This document shows positions 49,751 to 59,300 of a DNA stretch of 64,000 nucleotides, piece by piece. Position 1 is the stretch's first letter. Each line of letters opens with the position of its first letter. The translations under genes were made by a program, and so were the position numbers. A model generated the notes under the pieces. The model ran no database searches. It was given only the letters and a program-made list of their open reading frames with translations, and had not been told where the DNA came from. The DNA is from Pyxidicoccus caerfyrddinensis (GTDB lineage Bacteria; Myxococcota; Myxococcia; Myxococcales; Myxococcaceae), in assembly GCF_010894405.1 (NCBI RefSeq), contig NZ_JAAIYA010000001.1:803065-867064 (forward strand). The letters are read 5' to 3'.

Positions 49751-50675
49751 GCAGCGCGACAGTGAGCTTCCCTGCTCCAGGGTCCTCGTCACCGGAGCGC
49801 TCGGCACCGTGGGACGTGAGGTGCTGCGCGCCCTCGCCGCGCGGGGAATCGCGGCGCGAGCGGCGGACCGCTCGGTGGAGCGTGCTCGCGGAGTGCTCGG
49901 TCCGGAGGCGGATGTCGTCGCGCTGGACTTCCTGGATGCGCGCACATTCCAGCCCGCGCTGGCGGGCTGCGATGCCCTGTTCCTGCTGCGCCCTGCGGCG
50001 CTCTCCGACGTGAAGTCCACGCTCAACCGACTGGTGGACATGGCCGTGGCGGGTGGCATCCGTCACCTCGTCTTCCTCTCGGTGGCGGGCGCGGACACGA
50101 ACAAGCTCCTCCCCCATCACGCCGTGGAGCGGCACCTGGAGCAGTCGCGGACGGGCTGGACGCTGCTGCGGCCCGGCTTCTTCGCGCAGAACCTGGGGGA
50201 CGCTTACCGGCGCGACATCGTGGAGGACGGGCGCATCTACGTCCCGGCGGGCAGTGGCAGCGTCGCGTTCGTCGACGTGCGCGACGTGGCCGAGGTAGCG
50301 GCCCGCGTGTTCGCCGCACCGAAGGCCCACGCAAGCAGGGCCTATACCCTCACGGGCCCGGAGCACTTCACCTTCCTCGAGGTCGCCGAAACGCTCACGG
50401 AGGCGCTCGGCATTCACGTGCGCTACCAGTCCGCCAGCATGCCCGGGTACCTGCTGCACCTCGCACGGCGAGGGCTGCCGGCCTCCCAGGTGCTGGTCCA
50501 GACGGTGCTCCATGCGGGACTGCGCTCCGGCCAGGCCGCGCGGGTGGACCCGACGCTCACCCGGTTGCTCGGACGCCCAGGCCGCACGGTGCGCGACTAC
50601 GTGCACGACCATGTGTCGCTCTGGAGCACCGCGCCGAGACCCGAGGCGCCAGGCGCCCATGCGAAGGAAGCCTGA
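49719..50675 (+). CDS. NmrA-like atypical SDR (quinone-oxidoreductase-like)
   Basis: A 318-residue NAD(P)-binding protein with the glycine motif GALGTVG (about 27-33) after RVLVT, then DALFLLRPAAL, RHLVFLSVAGAD, GWTLLRPGFFAQN and SVAFVDVRDVAEVAARVF. This is the layout of NmrA and type 2 quinone oxidoreductase relatives. About 18 residues precede the fold. The start lies within the end of the preceding gene (32-base overlap), and the stop shares bases with the next start (TGATG). It is the middle gene of a three-gene coupled set. Its substrate or regulatory partner is unknown. Confidence 0.83.
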   Translation: MDDKLPSSPGEQRDSELPCSRVLVTGALGTVGREVLRALAARGIAARAADRSVERARGVLGPEADVVALDFLDARTFQPALAGCDALFLLRPAALSDVKSTLNRLVDMAVAGGIRHLVFLSVAGADTNKLLPHHAVERHLEQSRTGWTLLRPGFFAQNLGDAYRRDIVEDGRIYVPAGSGSVAFVDVRDVAEVAARVFAAPKAHASRAYTLTGPEHFTFLEVAETLTEALGIHVRYQSASMPGYLLHLARRGLPASQVLVQTVLHAGLRSGQAARVDPTLTRLLGRPGRTVRDYVHDHVSLWSTAPRPEAPGAHAKEA

Positions 50676-51472
50676 TGACCACCACCCTCACCGAACGCCT
50701 CTCCCCCGCCCCGGCGCTATCTCGCGATGAGGACGACGTGGCACGGCGTCTGGTGGACACGCCCCCGCGCGAGAGCTTCCGGCCCGAGATGATGGACGGA
50801 CTCCCGCCGCCGGCCCGGGACTGGCTCTCCCACGCGATTGCCATCGGCACGCCGCTGTGGCGCACCACGCGTTTCACCATGCACGGCACGCTCAAGGTGG
50901 GCGGGCGCTGGTGCCCCTTCGACGCCACCCAGGTCCACGCTCCAAGCCACGGCATGCTGTGGAAGGCCCGCGCGCGGATGATGGGACTGCCCATCGTGGG
51001 CCATGACCTCTACGCCGACGGGCGCGGAGAGATGCGCTGGAAGCTGCTCGGGCTTCTGCCGGTGGTGCGCGGCGATGGCCCGGACATCGCCCGGTCCGCG
51101 CGCGGCCGGCTGGCCGGCGAGGCGGTCGCCATGGTTCCAACCTGGCTCGTGGGCCCGCACGTCACATGGTCCGCCGAGGGGCCCCGCACCACCGTGGCGC
51201 ACTTCACCGTCGACCAGGAGCCCTTCGACATCCGGCTGGAGCTGGGTGAAGGCGGCGCACTGCGGAGCGTGAGCTTCCAGCGCTGGGGCGCGCCCCTTCC
51301 GGGAGCTGCCGTCGGCCTCTACCCGTTCGGCTGCGAGATACTGGAGGAGCAAACCCTCTCGGGGCTCACCGTGCCGCGCAGGATGCGCGCGGGCTGGTTC
51401 TTCGGAGGGCCGCGCTTCGAAGCCGAGGGCGAGTTCTTCCGCGCCACCATCGACTCGCTGCGGCCCCTGTGA
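50675..51472 (+). CDS. DUF6544-like protein of unknown function
   Basis: A 265-residue soluble protein with no signal peptide. The conserved-looking core includes FTMHGTLKVGGRWCPFDATQ, LPVVRGDGPDIARSARGRLAGEAV, ending RRMRAGWFFGGPRFEAEGEF; it is beta-rich with several aromatic residues and fits the DUF6544 family, whose function is not known. It begins within the stop of the NmrA-like gene (TGATG), so it is translated with it. It converges on the nfsH-like gene with four bases between stops, leaving no space for a separate terminator. Confidence 0.7.
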   Translation: MTTTLTERLSPAPALSRDEDDVARRLVDTPPRESFRPEMMDGLPPPARDWLSHAIAIGTPLWRTTRFTMHGTLKVGGRWCPFDATQVHAPSHGMLWKARARMMGLPIVGHDLYADGRGEMRWKLLGLLPVVRGDGPDIARSARGRLAGEAVAMVPTWLVGPHVTWSAEGPRTTVAHFTVDQEPFDIRLELGEGGALRSVSFQRWGAPLPGAAVGLYPFGCEILEEQTLSGLTVPRRMRAGWFFGGPRFEAEGEFFRATIDSLRPL

Positions 51473-51476
51473 GGCT

Positions 51477-52079
51477 TCAGAACGTGTACTTCACCTTCGG
51501 GAAGATGGAGAACGCGGTGATGTTGGGCCCGATGACGTAGCGGGCCAGCAGGTCCGCGCCCACGGAGAAGTGGTCCATGCCCGTGGCGTATTCGATGCCG
51601 AAGCCCAGGCCTGCGTTCGGCGCGCTGAGGGCGCGGCCCGGGTCTCCTGCTTCAGGGTCCACCGGCGCGGGGTCCAACCGCGTGTAGCCCGCCACCAGCT
51701 TCGGCGTCAGGTACAGCCGGTTCATCACCTTCACGTGGTACGCCGCCGTGAGGTCCAGGAACGTCATCGTGAAGTTGTCGGAGAGCGCGCACGTCTCCGT
51801 GCCCGGCAGGTAGCCCGCGAAGCAGTTCTGCGCGGACGAGCCGAGGCCGAAGTGCGCACCCAGCGACAGCTTCTCCGTCAGGTCGTACCCCAACCCGAGC
51901 TGCAGGTACGTCTGCGCGTTCGAATAGACGTTCTCCCCACCGAGGGTGAAGAACACGCCGATGTCCGTCTCGGTGAAGAAGCCGCGGCGCGGCTGGTACT
52001 CCACCCCCTCCGGCGGCGTGGCCGCCAGGGCCGGAGACGACAGCAGCGCAAGCGCGGCGATCAGCTGGGACTTCTTCAC
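51477..52079 (-). CDS. nfsH: Outer-membrane barrel, NfsH/GltH (CglE)-like
   Basis: A 200-residue exported protein: signal peptide about 1-18 (cleavage after PALA), then amphipathic strands ending in the outer-membrane signature FSIFPKVKYTF with a C-terminal Phe. This fits the small barrel that follows the FHA/TonB-like gene in the Nfs and Glt clusters. Start is GTG at 52079 since GGAGG precedes it by four to five bases; a GTG at 52094 is in frame but would put the Shine-Dalgarno inside the gene. A 12-bp terminator-like hairpin (52175-52204) separates it from nfsG, so its transcript level may differ from the rest. In M. xanthus Nfs proteins are needed for spore-coat assembly. Assignment rests on position and fold. 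Confidence 0.72.
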   Translation of the reverse strand: MKKSQLIAALALLSSPALAATPPEGVEYQPRRGFFTETDIGVFFTLGGENVYSNAQTYLQLGLGYDLTEKLSLGAHFGLGSSAQNCFAGYLPGTETCALSDNFTMTFLDLTAAYHVKVMNRLYLTPKLVAGYTRLDPAPVDPEAGDPGRALSAPNAGLGFGIEYATGMDHFSVGADLLARYVIGPNITAFSIFPKVKYTF

Positions 52080-52168
52080 GAATCCTCCCGACACGCGTCC
52101 CCCGGTACATCCCGGGAGCGGCGCTGGACGTTAATGACGCCCCCCGCATTCCGGCAACGAGGGGCGGA

Positions 52169-52185
52169 AATGAAAGTGGCGTGGA
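52169..52185 (-). promoter_or_regulatory. Shared 17-18-nt motif in the nfsH leader
   Basis: The second copy of the motif found at 60138-60155, here forming one arm of the nfsG-nfsH terminator hairpin. The matching distance to the start codons of nfsD and nfsH suggests a common control or a copied leader. Confidence 0.45.
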
Positions 52186-52204
52186 CCGCTTCGTCCACGC
52201 CACT
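52175..52204 (-). terminator. Intrinsic terminator or attenuator between nfsG and nfsH
   Basis: A perfect 12-bp stem AGTGGCGTGGAC/GTCCACGCCACT with a 6-nt loop; on the minus strand the stem is followed by TTTCATTTCC. It lies 36 bases past the nfsG stop and about 95 bases before the nfsH start. This is the best intrinsic-terminator match in the window. Confidence 0.8.
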
Positions 52205-52239
52205 AGAGAACATCTACGTTGCTGAGCCAGTGCTCGGGA

Positions 52240-54297
52240 CTACCCCTCGCCACCCTCGCCGCCACCGGCGGGCGAGAAGAGCCAGGGATACGTCACCGAC
52301 ACCACGCCGCCGCCCTTGGGCTCCGGGAACTTCCAGCGGCGGATGCGGGAAATCATGCACTGCTCCGCCTTGGAGTTGTTCAGCGTCGTCTCGCTGACGT
52401 TGGCGTCCGACACCGCGCCCGTGGGGTCGATGGTGAAGGCCACCGCCACCTTGCCGGCGAGGCTCGGGTCCTTGTTCAGCTCGGACTCGTAGCAGTACTT
52501 GATCTCCCCCTGGTGGCGCCGGATGACCTTGGCGATGACGTCCTTGTCGAGGCCGCCAATCACCGTCGTCTTGCCGGGGATGACCTTGGTGATGGACTTG
52601 CCACGGCCACCCAGGTCGATGCCACCCGAGCCACCCGCGCCGCGCCCATTGCCCTGCGTACCGAGACCGCCGATGCCCAGCGCCGTGCCGCCGCCGCCGG
52701 TGCCCGCGCCACGAGAGCCGAGGCCACCGACGCCCTGCGCGTCACCCATGGCCGCGCCGCCCTTGAGGCCACCGAGCGCGTTGTTGAGGCCGGTGCCGAA
52801 GCCGCCGGGGCCGAACACGTCCGAGGCCCCGCCCTTCAGCCCCTTGAACGCGCCCAGCAGGCCAACCTTGCCCACCACCTGGCGGTCCTTCTCCTTCTTG
52901 TTCCTGTCCACCACCGGCGTGCCCGGCTTGGAAGGAGCGGCCTCCGCCTGCTTCGCCTCCTCCTTGCCGAACTTGCCCTCTTCGTCCTTCGCCTTCGCGC
53001 CCTCTTCCACACCGGTGAGCTGGAGCTTCTTCTGCTCGAGCTTCTTCTCCGGGGTGATGAGGAACTTCGCGACGCGCTGCTGGTCCTGGAAGATGTCCGT
53101 CGTCTCCGGGTGCTCCGCGCGCGGCGTGAGCGTCATCGCGAGCACGACGGCCAGGCCCGCCAGCAGGCAGATGCTGGCAATCTTGAAGAAGGTGAAGTCC
53201 GCCTCGGCCAGCGAGACGGCCGCGATGCCCGGCGACGGCCGCACGTAGCGAGCCACGAAGGACACCGTGCCGATCGACACCTCCACCCGGTCATGCAGGC
53301 CGAGCGTGAGCACCTGCTCCTGGGCCGCCGACGCACCGGTGAGCGCGCCCGCCGCACGCAGCGCGTCCTTGGAGCGCACGTCGCCCCGGTTGGTGACGAT
53401 GAGGCCCGCGCCCGCGGGGGCTCGCACCTCCAGCTTGTCGCCGCGGCTCACCGCCAACACGTGGCTCTTGCCCACCGACGGCTCGAAGACGTGGAAGAAG
53501 TTCTTCTTCGCCTCGCCGATGGTGACGGGGACGCCGTCCTTGACGTGATGGACCTCCAGCATCTGGTCGCCCCAGAGCATGGCCACCTGGAGCACCTTCG
53601 CCTCGGGGGCCGGCATGGCCTCGGGGGGAAGGGGCTCCTGGAGGTGCGGCGGCAGCGACGGCTTCACCTTCGCCGTGGCCGCCGGAGTCACCGTCCGGGC
53701 CTGCTGGGCCGCCGGGCCCACCTTGTTCGCCACCGGAGGCGCCACGGGGGGCACCACCGGTGTCACCGGCCGCTCCGTGCGCACGGAGACGCCGGATGCC
53801 GACGCCTCCATGCGGTTGCCGGAGACCGGCATCGGCACCGGCATGCGCGGCGGAGGTTGCACCGAGGGTGGCTTCACCACCTCCGGCACCGCCACCGCCA
53901 CCGGGGCGCGCTGTGTGAACGAGCCCTGGAAGGCCGGTCCCGCCACCTTCGCGCCCGCGGGTGCGCTGCGTACGGGCTCGGCTGCTCCGAAGAGCACCTC
54001 CACCCGGGTGCCACCCACCTTCAGGACATCCCCGGGCGTGAGCGCCGTGGGGAGGACCAGCCGCTGGCCCCTCACCTCCGTGCCGCTCTCGCTGCCGAGG
54101 TCGATGGCCGTGACAGAGCCATCCTTGTCCACCTTGAGCATCACGTGGAGGTTGGATACCCGCGGATCCTGAATCTTCACCGCCGCTTGGGCGCCCGACC
54201 CCACAATGACGCTCTCCGCTTCAGACACGGCCTCGACCGTGGAGCCATCAGGCCCGGTGATTCGAAGCGTCAAGCCGTTGTTCTTCGCCGCCGCCAT
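52240..54297 (-). CDS. nfsG: FHA-domain/TonB-like trans-envelope linker, NfsG/GltG-type
   Basis: A 685-residue inner-membrane protein. The cytoplasmic part has an FHA phosphothreonine-binding domain (about 25-100; VSNLHVMLKV, GTEVRGQRL), a Pro-rich linker (about 130-235) and a second beta-rich domain (about 235-355). One membrane helix follows (371-391). The periplasmic part has a coiled, Lys/Glu-rich stretch, a Gly-rich region (about 480-580) and a TonB-C/AgmX-PglI-type end (about 585-680; HQGEIKYCYESEL, MISRIRRWKFPEP). This is the architecture of GltG and NfsG, which link the AglRQS proton-driven motor in the inner membrane to the periplasmic and outer-membrane parts. It is the seventh of eight clustered genes. 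The paralogue choice (Nfs rather than Glt) rests on gene order. Confidence 0.85.
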   Translation of the reverse strand: MAAAKNNGLTLRITGPDGSTVEAVSEAESVIVGSGAQAAVKIQDPRVSNLHVMLKVDKDGSVTAIDLGSESGTEVRGQRLVLPTALTPGDVLKVGGTRVEVLFGAAEPVRSAPAGAKVAGPAFQGSFTQRAPVAVAVPEVVKPPSVQPPPRMPVPMPVSGNRMEASASGVSVRTERPVTPVVPPVAPPVANKVGPAAQQARTVTPAATAKVKPSLPPHLQEPLPPEAMPAPEAKVLQVAMLWGDQMLEVHHVKDGVPVTIGEAKKNFFHVFEPSVGKSHVLAVSRGDKLEVRAPAGAGLIVTNRGDVRSKDALRAAGALTGASAAQEQVLTLGLHDRVEVSIGTVSFVARYVRPSPGIAAVSLAEADFTFFKIASICLLAGLAVVLAMTLTPRAEHPETTDIFQDQQRVAKFLITPEKKLEQKKLQLTGVEEGAKAKDEEGKFGKEEAKQAEAAPSKPGTPVVDRNKKEKDRQVVGKVGLLGAFKGLKGGASDVFGPGGFGTGLNNALGGLKGGAAMGDAQGVGGLGSRGAGTGGGGTALGIGGLGTQGNGRGAGGSGGIDLGGRGKSITKVIPGKTTVIGGLDKDVIAKVIRRHQGEIKYCYESELNKDPSLAGKVAVAFTIDPTGAVSDANVSETTLNNSKAEQCMISRIRRWKFPEPKGGGVVSVTYPWLFSPAGGGEGGEG

Positions 54298-54351
54298 GAG
54301 GATTCTTCCTTCTTCCCTTCCGCTCCCGAAAACGGAACGACCGCCGCCGCC

Positions 54352-54639
54352 CTAGAGGTTATCGACTGACTTCTGCAACTCCGGATCGAAGTTCTCCCGG
54401 ACCTTGATGAGGCTCTGGAAGTCCGACTTCTTGCGGTGGAGCACGTACGAGCCTTCCGGCTTCGTCAGCTCGCCCTCCACCGCGACATCGGTGAAGTCGA
54501 TCACCGTCTTCTTGCGGAAGACAGTGCGGTCCTCCTCCTGGATGACCTTCACCGTGTCCTTCGAGTTGTCCTGCGCCACCGCCACAGCCGGCGCCACCCA
54601 CAGCCCCATCACCACCGCCACCGATGCCAGTCGCCTCAT
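54352..54639 (-). CDS. nfsF: Small periplasmic protein, NfsF/GltF-type
   Basis: A 95-residue protein with a signal peptide (about 1-23, cleavage after VAVAQ) and a short mature part rich in Asp/Lys/Glu (TVKVIQEEDRTVFRKKTVID then EGELTKPEGSYVLHRKKSDF). This matches the small periplasmic F subunit located between the TPR lipoprotein and the FHA protein in Glt and Nfs clusters. The ATG at 54639 follows GGAGG. An open frame to 54825 precedes it but lacks coding character; that 185-bp spacer holds paired hairpins. Its biochemical role is unknown; in the paralogous gliding system F is required for motility. Confidence 0.8.
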   Translation of the reverse strand: MRRLASVAVVMGLWVAPAVAVAQDNSKDTVKVIQEEDRTVFRKKTVIDFTDVAVEGELTKPEGSYVLHRKKSDFQSLIKVRENFDPELQKSVDNL

Positions 54640-54751
54640 ACCCAGCCTCCAATCGCTTCCATCGGGTGAGACAGCGGGTCTTCCAACAGGTTCCCGCGGG
54701 TCTATTGCACAGCGCGATCCAACCCCAAGCCCCTGAATCCTAAGGAACTTG

Positions 54752-54800
54752 CCTGCCGCCTGCCACGTGCCGGCCCGGCAGGTGGAAAAAACTTCCACCT
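54752..54800 (-). other. Mutually exclusive hairpins between nfsE and nfsF
   Basis: CCTGCC (54752-54757) can pair with GGCAGG (54777-54782); AGGTGGAA (54780-54787) can pair perfectly with TTCCACCT (54793-54800). The two share bases 54780-54782, so only one can fold at a time. This is a possible attenuator or RNA-processing site within the operon. Confidence 0.4.
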
Positions 54801-54824
54801 CCTGACCGCCACAACTGCCGTCCA

Positions 54825-56318
54825 CTACGGCGTCTGCGTGGGCGCGGGGGCCGCGCTCGGCGCCCCCTGGGCCGGAGCGCCAGGCGCGGCGCTCGCGGGC
54901 GCCTGGGCCCCATCCGGAGCGGGAGCCGCGGTGTCACCGGACGGTGACGCACCCTCGGCCGCGGGCGCGGTGCCCCCGGCGTTCGGCTCGCCTTCGACAG
55001 GAGCGGCGCCTTCAGCAGGCGCCTCGCCCTGCTCCTGCGGCAGCTGGTTCAGCAGGGAGCCACCGCCGCCGGTGGCCTCGTTCTTCTTCTCGCCCTCGGC
55101 TCCAGCCGCGGCGGGGGCCTCGGGAGGCGGGGCCTTGAGCATGTTCTGCAGGCCCTGCACCTTGGCGGTGATCATCTGGCGGTCCTGGTCCGTCGTGGAC
55201 TGCATGCCCTTGCAGCGGTCGAGGAAGGCGATGGCCTTCTCCCAGCCCGCGCGGTCCGCGGCATACGCCCAGCCCGCGCCGCACACCGCCTCCGGCAGGT
55301 CCGCGCGCGAGGTGAGCACCTTCTCGAACGACTCACCGGCGGCCAGGCCCTTCTTCGGGTCCTTCCCCTTCTGTCCGTCCAGCGCCCACGCGAGGTAGAG
55401 GCGCGCCTCCGCGGAGTCGGGCTCGAGCTCCGTCACCTTGGTGAAGGAGCGCTCGGCGCCCGTGTAGTCGCGGTAGCTCAGCGCCATGGCGCCGAGGTTG
55501 AGGTAGCCCGGAGAGAACTTCTCGTCGAGCGACACCGCCTTCTGGAACTGGGCGAGCGCGCGCGGGCGGTCCTCCAGCTTCAGGTAGATCATCCCGAGCA
55601 GGTTGTAGATGGCCGGGTCCTTCTCCGCGTGCTTGACGGCGGTGCCGGCCAGCAACTCCGCGAGCCGGAACTGGCCACGCGCATAGGCCACCTGCGCCAG
55701 GTTCTTGTACGCCTCCGGGTTGTCCTTGCTGCGCACCAGCACGCGGCGGGCGGCGGCCTCGGACTCGTTCAGCTTCCCCGCCACGCGGTACGTGATCGAC
55801 AGGCTGTTGAGCAGCGAGGCATCGAACTCGCGGCCCGGCTGCTTCAGCGCCTTGTCGAGCAGCGCAATCGCCTCATCGGAGTGGCCCTGGTTGCGGTGCA
55901 TCACCGCCAGGTTGACGGCGGACGGCACGTGGCCCGGGTCCAGGAGGAGCACCTTCTCGTAGGCCACCCGCGCGTCGTCGATGCGGTTCTGCCGCTCGGC
56001 GATGACGCCCAGGTTGAACTGCGCGTTGAGGCTGCGCGGGTCCTTGGAAAGCGCCTTCTCGAAGCCCTGGCGCGCGCCGTCGAGGTCACCCGCCTCGTAG
56101 GCCTGGAGCGCCGCGGCAAACAGCTCCGAGGCACTGCCATCCTTCGGCGCGGCGGCCGGCGCCGGCTGCGTCGCGGGCGTGGCCTGCTCGGGCTTCTGGG
56201 CGGACGCGGCCGAGGGGGCCGGCGTCTCCGGAAGCACGGAGGGCTTCGTCTGGGGTCCCGACGCGCACGCGGCGGTGAAGGCCAGCGAGCCGGCGAGGAA
56301 CGAGCGGAACCATTTCAT
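54825..56318 (-). CDS. nfsE: TPR lipoprotein, NfsE/GltE (AglT)-type
   Basis: A 497-residue lipoprotein with lipobox FTAAC (Cys18). About eight to ten tetratricopeptide repeats run from residue about 55 to 330 (for example LNAQFNLGVIAERQNRIDDA, NPEAYKNLAQVAYARGQF, SPGYLNLGAMALSYRD). A low-complexity Ala/Pro/Gly/Glu tail fills the last 130 residues. ATG 56318 is chosen because it puts the lipoprotein signal at the N-terminus; ATG 56366 overlaps the nfsD stop (ATGA) but would add 16 residues before the signal. Family members scaffold the outer-membrane side of the Glt/Nfs machine. It is the fifth of eight clustered genes. Confidence 0.83.
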   Translation of the reverse strand: MKWFRSFLAGSLAFTAACASGPQTKPSVLPETPAPSAASAQKPEQATPATQPAPAAAPKDGSASELFAAALQAYEAGDLDGARQGFEKALSKDPRSLNAQFNLGVIAERQNRIDDARVAYEKVLLLDPGHVPSAVNLAVMHRNQGHSDEAIALLDKALKQPGREFDASLLNSLSITYRVAGKLNESEAAARRVLVRSKDNPEAYKNLAQVAYARGQFRLAELLAGTAVKHAEKDPAIYNLLGMIYLKLEDRPRALAQFQKAVSLDEKFSPGYLNLGAMALSYRDYTGAERSFTKVTELEPDSAEARLYLAWALDGQKGKDPKKGLAAGESFEKVLTSRADLPEAVCGAGWAYAADRAGWEKAIAFLDRCKGMQSTTDQDRQMITAKVQGLQNMLKAPPPEAPAAAGAEGEKKNEATGGGGSLLNQLPQEQGEAPAEGAAPVEGEPNAGGTAPAAEGASPSGDTAAPAPDGAQAPASAAPGAPAQGAPSAAPAPTQTP

Positions 56319-56365
56319 CTGCGTCTTCCCTGTCCCTGCATGAAAGAAGTTGAAGCGGTGGCTCA

Positions 56366-59300
56366 TCACGGCAGCACCTCCCCGAGCGAGGCGGTGGGCG
56401 CGGGCGCCGTCTCCAGCGTGGAGGGCGCCTGCTGGGCCGGGTCCACGGGAGCGGCCTTGCCGTCCGGCTGCGAGGGCGTCCCGGGCTCCGTGGCCGCCGG
56501 AGCGGGCGTCACGGAGGCCTCGGCCGTGCCGTCCGGCGCACGGGCCAGGTCGGCGCGGGCCATGGAGTCACTGGTGCGGTATTCCACCGGCCGAACCTGT
56601 GCGTACGAGCCAGGGCGGTAGCGGTTCACCTGGTCCTGCGCGGCCAGCGTCCACTGGCTGTAGACGCCCAGCTCGTAGGCCTTGTCGAGCGCCTTCTCCA
56701 GCGCCTCGGTGGCCTTGTCCTCCAGCGGCAGCGCCAGGTTCTCCAGCTCCCCGCGGTACATGGCGAGCTGGTCCTCGTCGAGCCCCTGCGGGTCCGGCGA
56801 GTCCATGATGTTCTTCGCGAAGTCCGCGTAGGCGAGGCCGATGCGCGTGAGCGCCGCGATGCCCCACTCACCCGAGCCCGTGGCGAGCACCGCTAGGTAC
56901 TCCTTCTCCACGCGCTGGATTTCCTTCTGCTTCGCGGTGAGGTCCCTGCGGATGGTGGTCACCCGCGAGAACTTGATGTCCGTGTAGCGCTTCCATGCCG
57001 GCTCCAGCGCCAGGAAGCGCGCGTGGCCGTAGGCATTGAGCACCGCCACGTCCTTGCGCGCGGCCTCGGGCAGCTTGTTCCAGGAGCGCACCAGCTCCGC
57101 CTGCACGCGCTCCTGCTCACGCACGTTCTTCAGTTGCTGGTAAGCGAGCAGCTCGTGGTAGCGCGCCAGGTACAGCTGCGGCGCGGTGGCGCGGGAGTCG
57201 CGGCCGTACGTCTCCGCGAAGGAGCCGAAGGCCTTCCCCGCCTCGGTCCACTTCTTTTCCTTCTCCCAGACGTTCGCAATGGCGAAGGCCACCTGCGGCA
57301 CGTCCTTGCGGTCCCTGAAGCGCGTGACGTAGGCGCTGTACGCGGACACGGCCTTCTGCGGCTCGCCCGCGCCCTCCCACCAGACGCCGGCGTTGAACTG
57401 CGCGTCGGCCACCCACGTCCCGGCCTCGTCCACCAGCGCCTTGCGCTCGGCGGTGCGCTGCGCGCGCTTGGAGTCCGCGTCCTCCACGGCCCCCGGCGCG
57501 TCGTCCTTCTTCGCCGTGGCCTTGCGCTCCTTCGACTTCCTGGATTCGGCGTCCCGCGCCTTCATGGCGGCGTCGTACTCGGTGATGAAGGACTCGGCCA
57601 TGGTGGCGGCCTTGCGGTACTCGGCCACCTTCTCGTAGAGGCCGGCCAGCGAGTAGCGCGCCTTCAGCTCGAAGTTGCTGTGCGGGTACTCCTTGAGGAA
57701 GCGCTCACCCGCTTCGATGCCCTTGTCGATTTCGCCCGCCTCCTGCGCAATCACCATCACGTAGGTGAGCGCGCGGTCGGCGTTCTCCGACCTGGGGAAC
57801 TCGACGACGAACTTGAGGAACTCCTCGGCGGCCTTCTTCGGGTTCTTCTCCTTCTTGTAGACGACCTCATCCACCCACTTGTAGTGGCTGCCTTCCACCA
57901 CGCGGGCCACGCGGGTGGCGAAGTCCGTGCCGGGCTTGGACAGCCGCTTGTTGGCGAGGAACTTCCGCGACAGCGTGCTCAGCTCGAACCACTCCTCGCG
58001 GCTCTCGAGCACGTACATGGTGAGGTCGGCCGCGTCACGCGAGCGCCGCTCCTCGGGGTACTTCTCGATGATTTCGCCGAAGCGCCGGGCCGCGTCCACG
58101 AAGTGGCTGCGGTCGTAGAGGATGACGGCCGCCTGGTAGCGCAGGTCGATTTCGTCCTGCGTGTCCGGGTACAGCTTCACGTAGATGTCGCACGCGGAGA
58201 CGAGGCGCTCCTCGAACTTCGTGAGCTTCTCCTCCTCACTCTCCTTCGCGTCGCGCTTGACGATTCTCTGCTTCGCGACGTCGCCCTTGTCCTTCTTCTC
58301 GTCGACCTTCTGGCCGTCCTTGAGGTCGCTCCTGGCGAGCTGGCCGCGCTCGATCTTGACCAGCTTGTCGTAGGCGAGGATGGCGTTGTACGCGGCGCTC
58401 TTGCGGTAGGTCTCGTTGGAGACCTCGCGCGCCGTGTCGCGGTCCGGAATCTTGAACGCCACCACCGCGTCGTACTCGGCGGCGGCGGCCTGCCACTCCT
58501 CGAGGGCCCAGAGGATTTCCGCGTAGAAGAAGCGGATGTTGAAGGCGGAGTCCGCGACGAAGTCCGGGTTGGCGCTGGAGGCGAACGCGTCCACGTACTG
58601 CTTGTAGATGTCGCGCGCGAGCCGGTAGGTCTCCACCTGGCGCGTCTTCTGCGCCTCCTGGTGGTACTCGGTGACCATGACGCGCATGGCCTCTTCGGTG
58701 ACGTTGAAGGCGTTGCGCAGGACGTTGGCCTGCTTCTCGTTGGCCGTCCACCACTCGCCACCGGGGCTGTAGAGGTCCACCATCCGCTTCATTTCCTTGC
58801 GGACCTGCTGGCGCTGGCGGAGTCCCTCGTAGGCGCGGACGATGGCCTGCTGGTACTCGGGGGCGTTGGCGCCCATGGGCTCGTCGTCCACGAGCGTGCG
58901 GTACGTGAGGATGGCGCTGTCGAAGTGACCCGCGTCCACCAGGCCCGCGGCCGTCTTGGCGATGAGCCGGCCCTGCCGCTTCGTGGGGGCCTTCTCCTTG
59001 AAGTAGGTGATGGCCTCCTTCGGCTGGTCCATCTGCACGTAGAAGACGGTGAGGTCGTTGAGCGCCTCGGTGCGCAGGTCGCCCAGCTCCTCCTTCTTCG
59101 CGGAGTAGTCCACCACCTCGTGCAGCTTCTTCAGGCCCTCCGCGTAGTCACCGGTGTTGTAGTCACACCAGGACAGCTTGTAGATGGCGTACGCGTAGAT
59201 CTTCGGAACGCCGGAGTCGCGCGCCTTCTCGTAGTTCTGCTTGGCGGGGATGAGCTTGTTGTTCTCGAAGTAGTGGTTGCCGAGCTGGATGTACGCGTCC

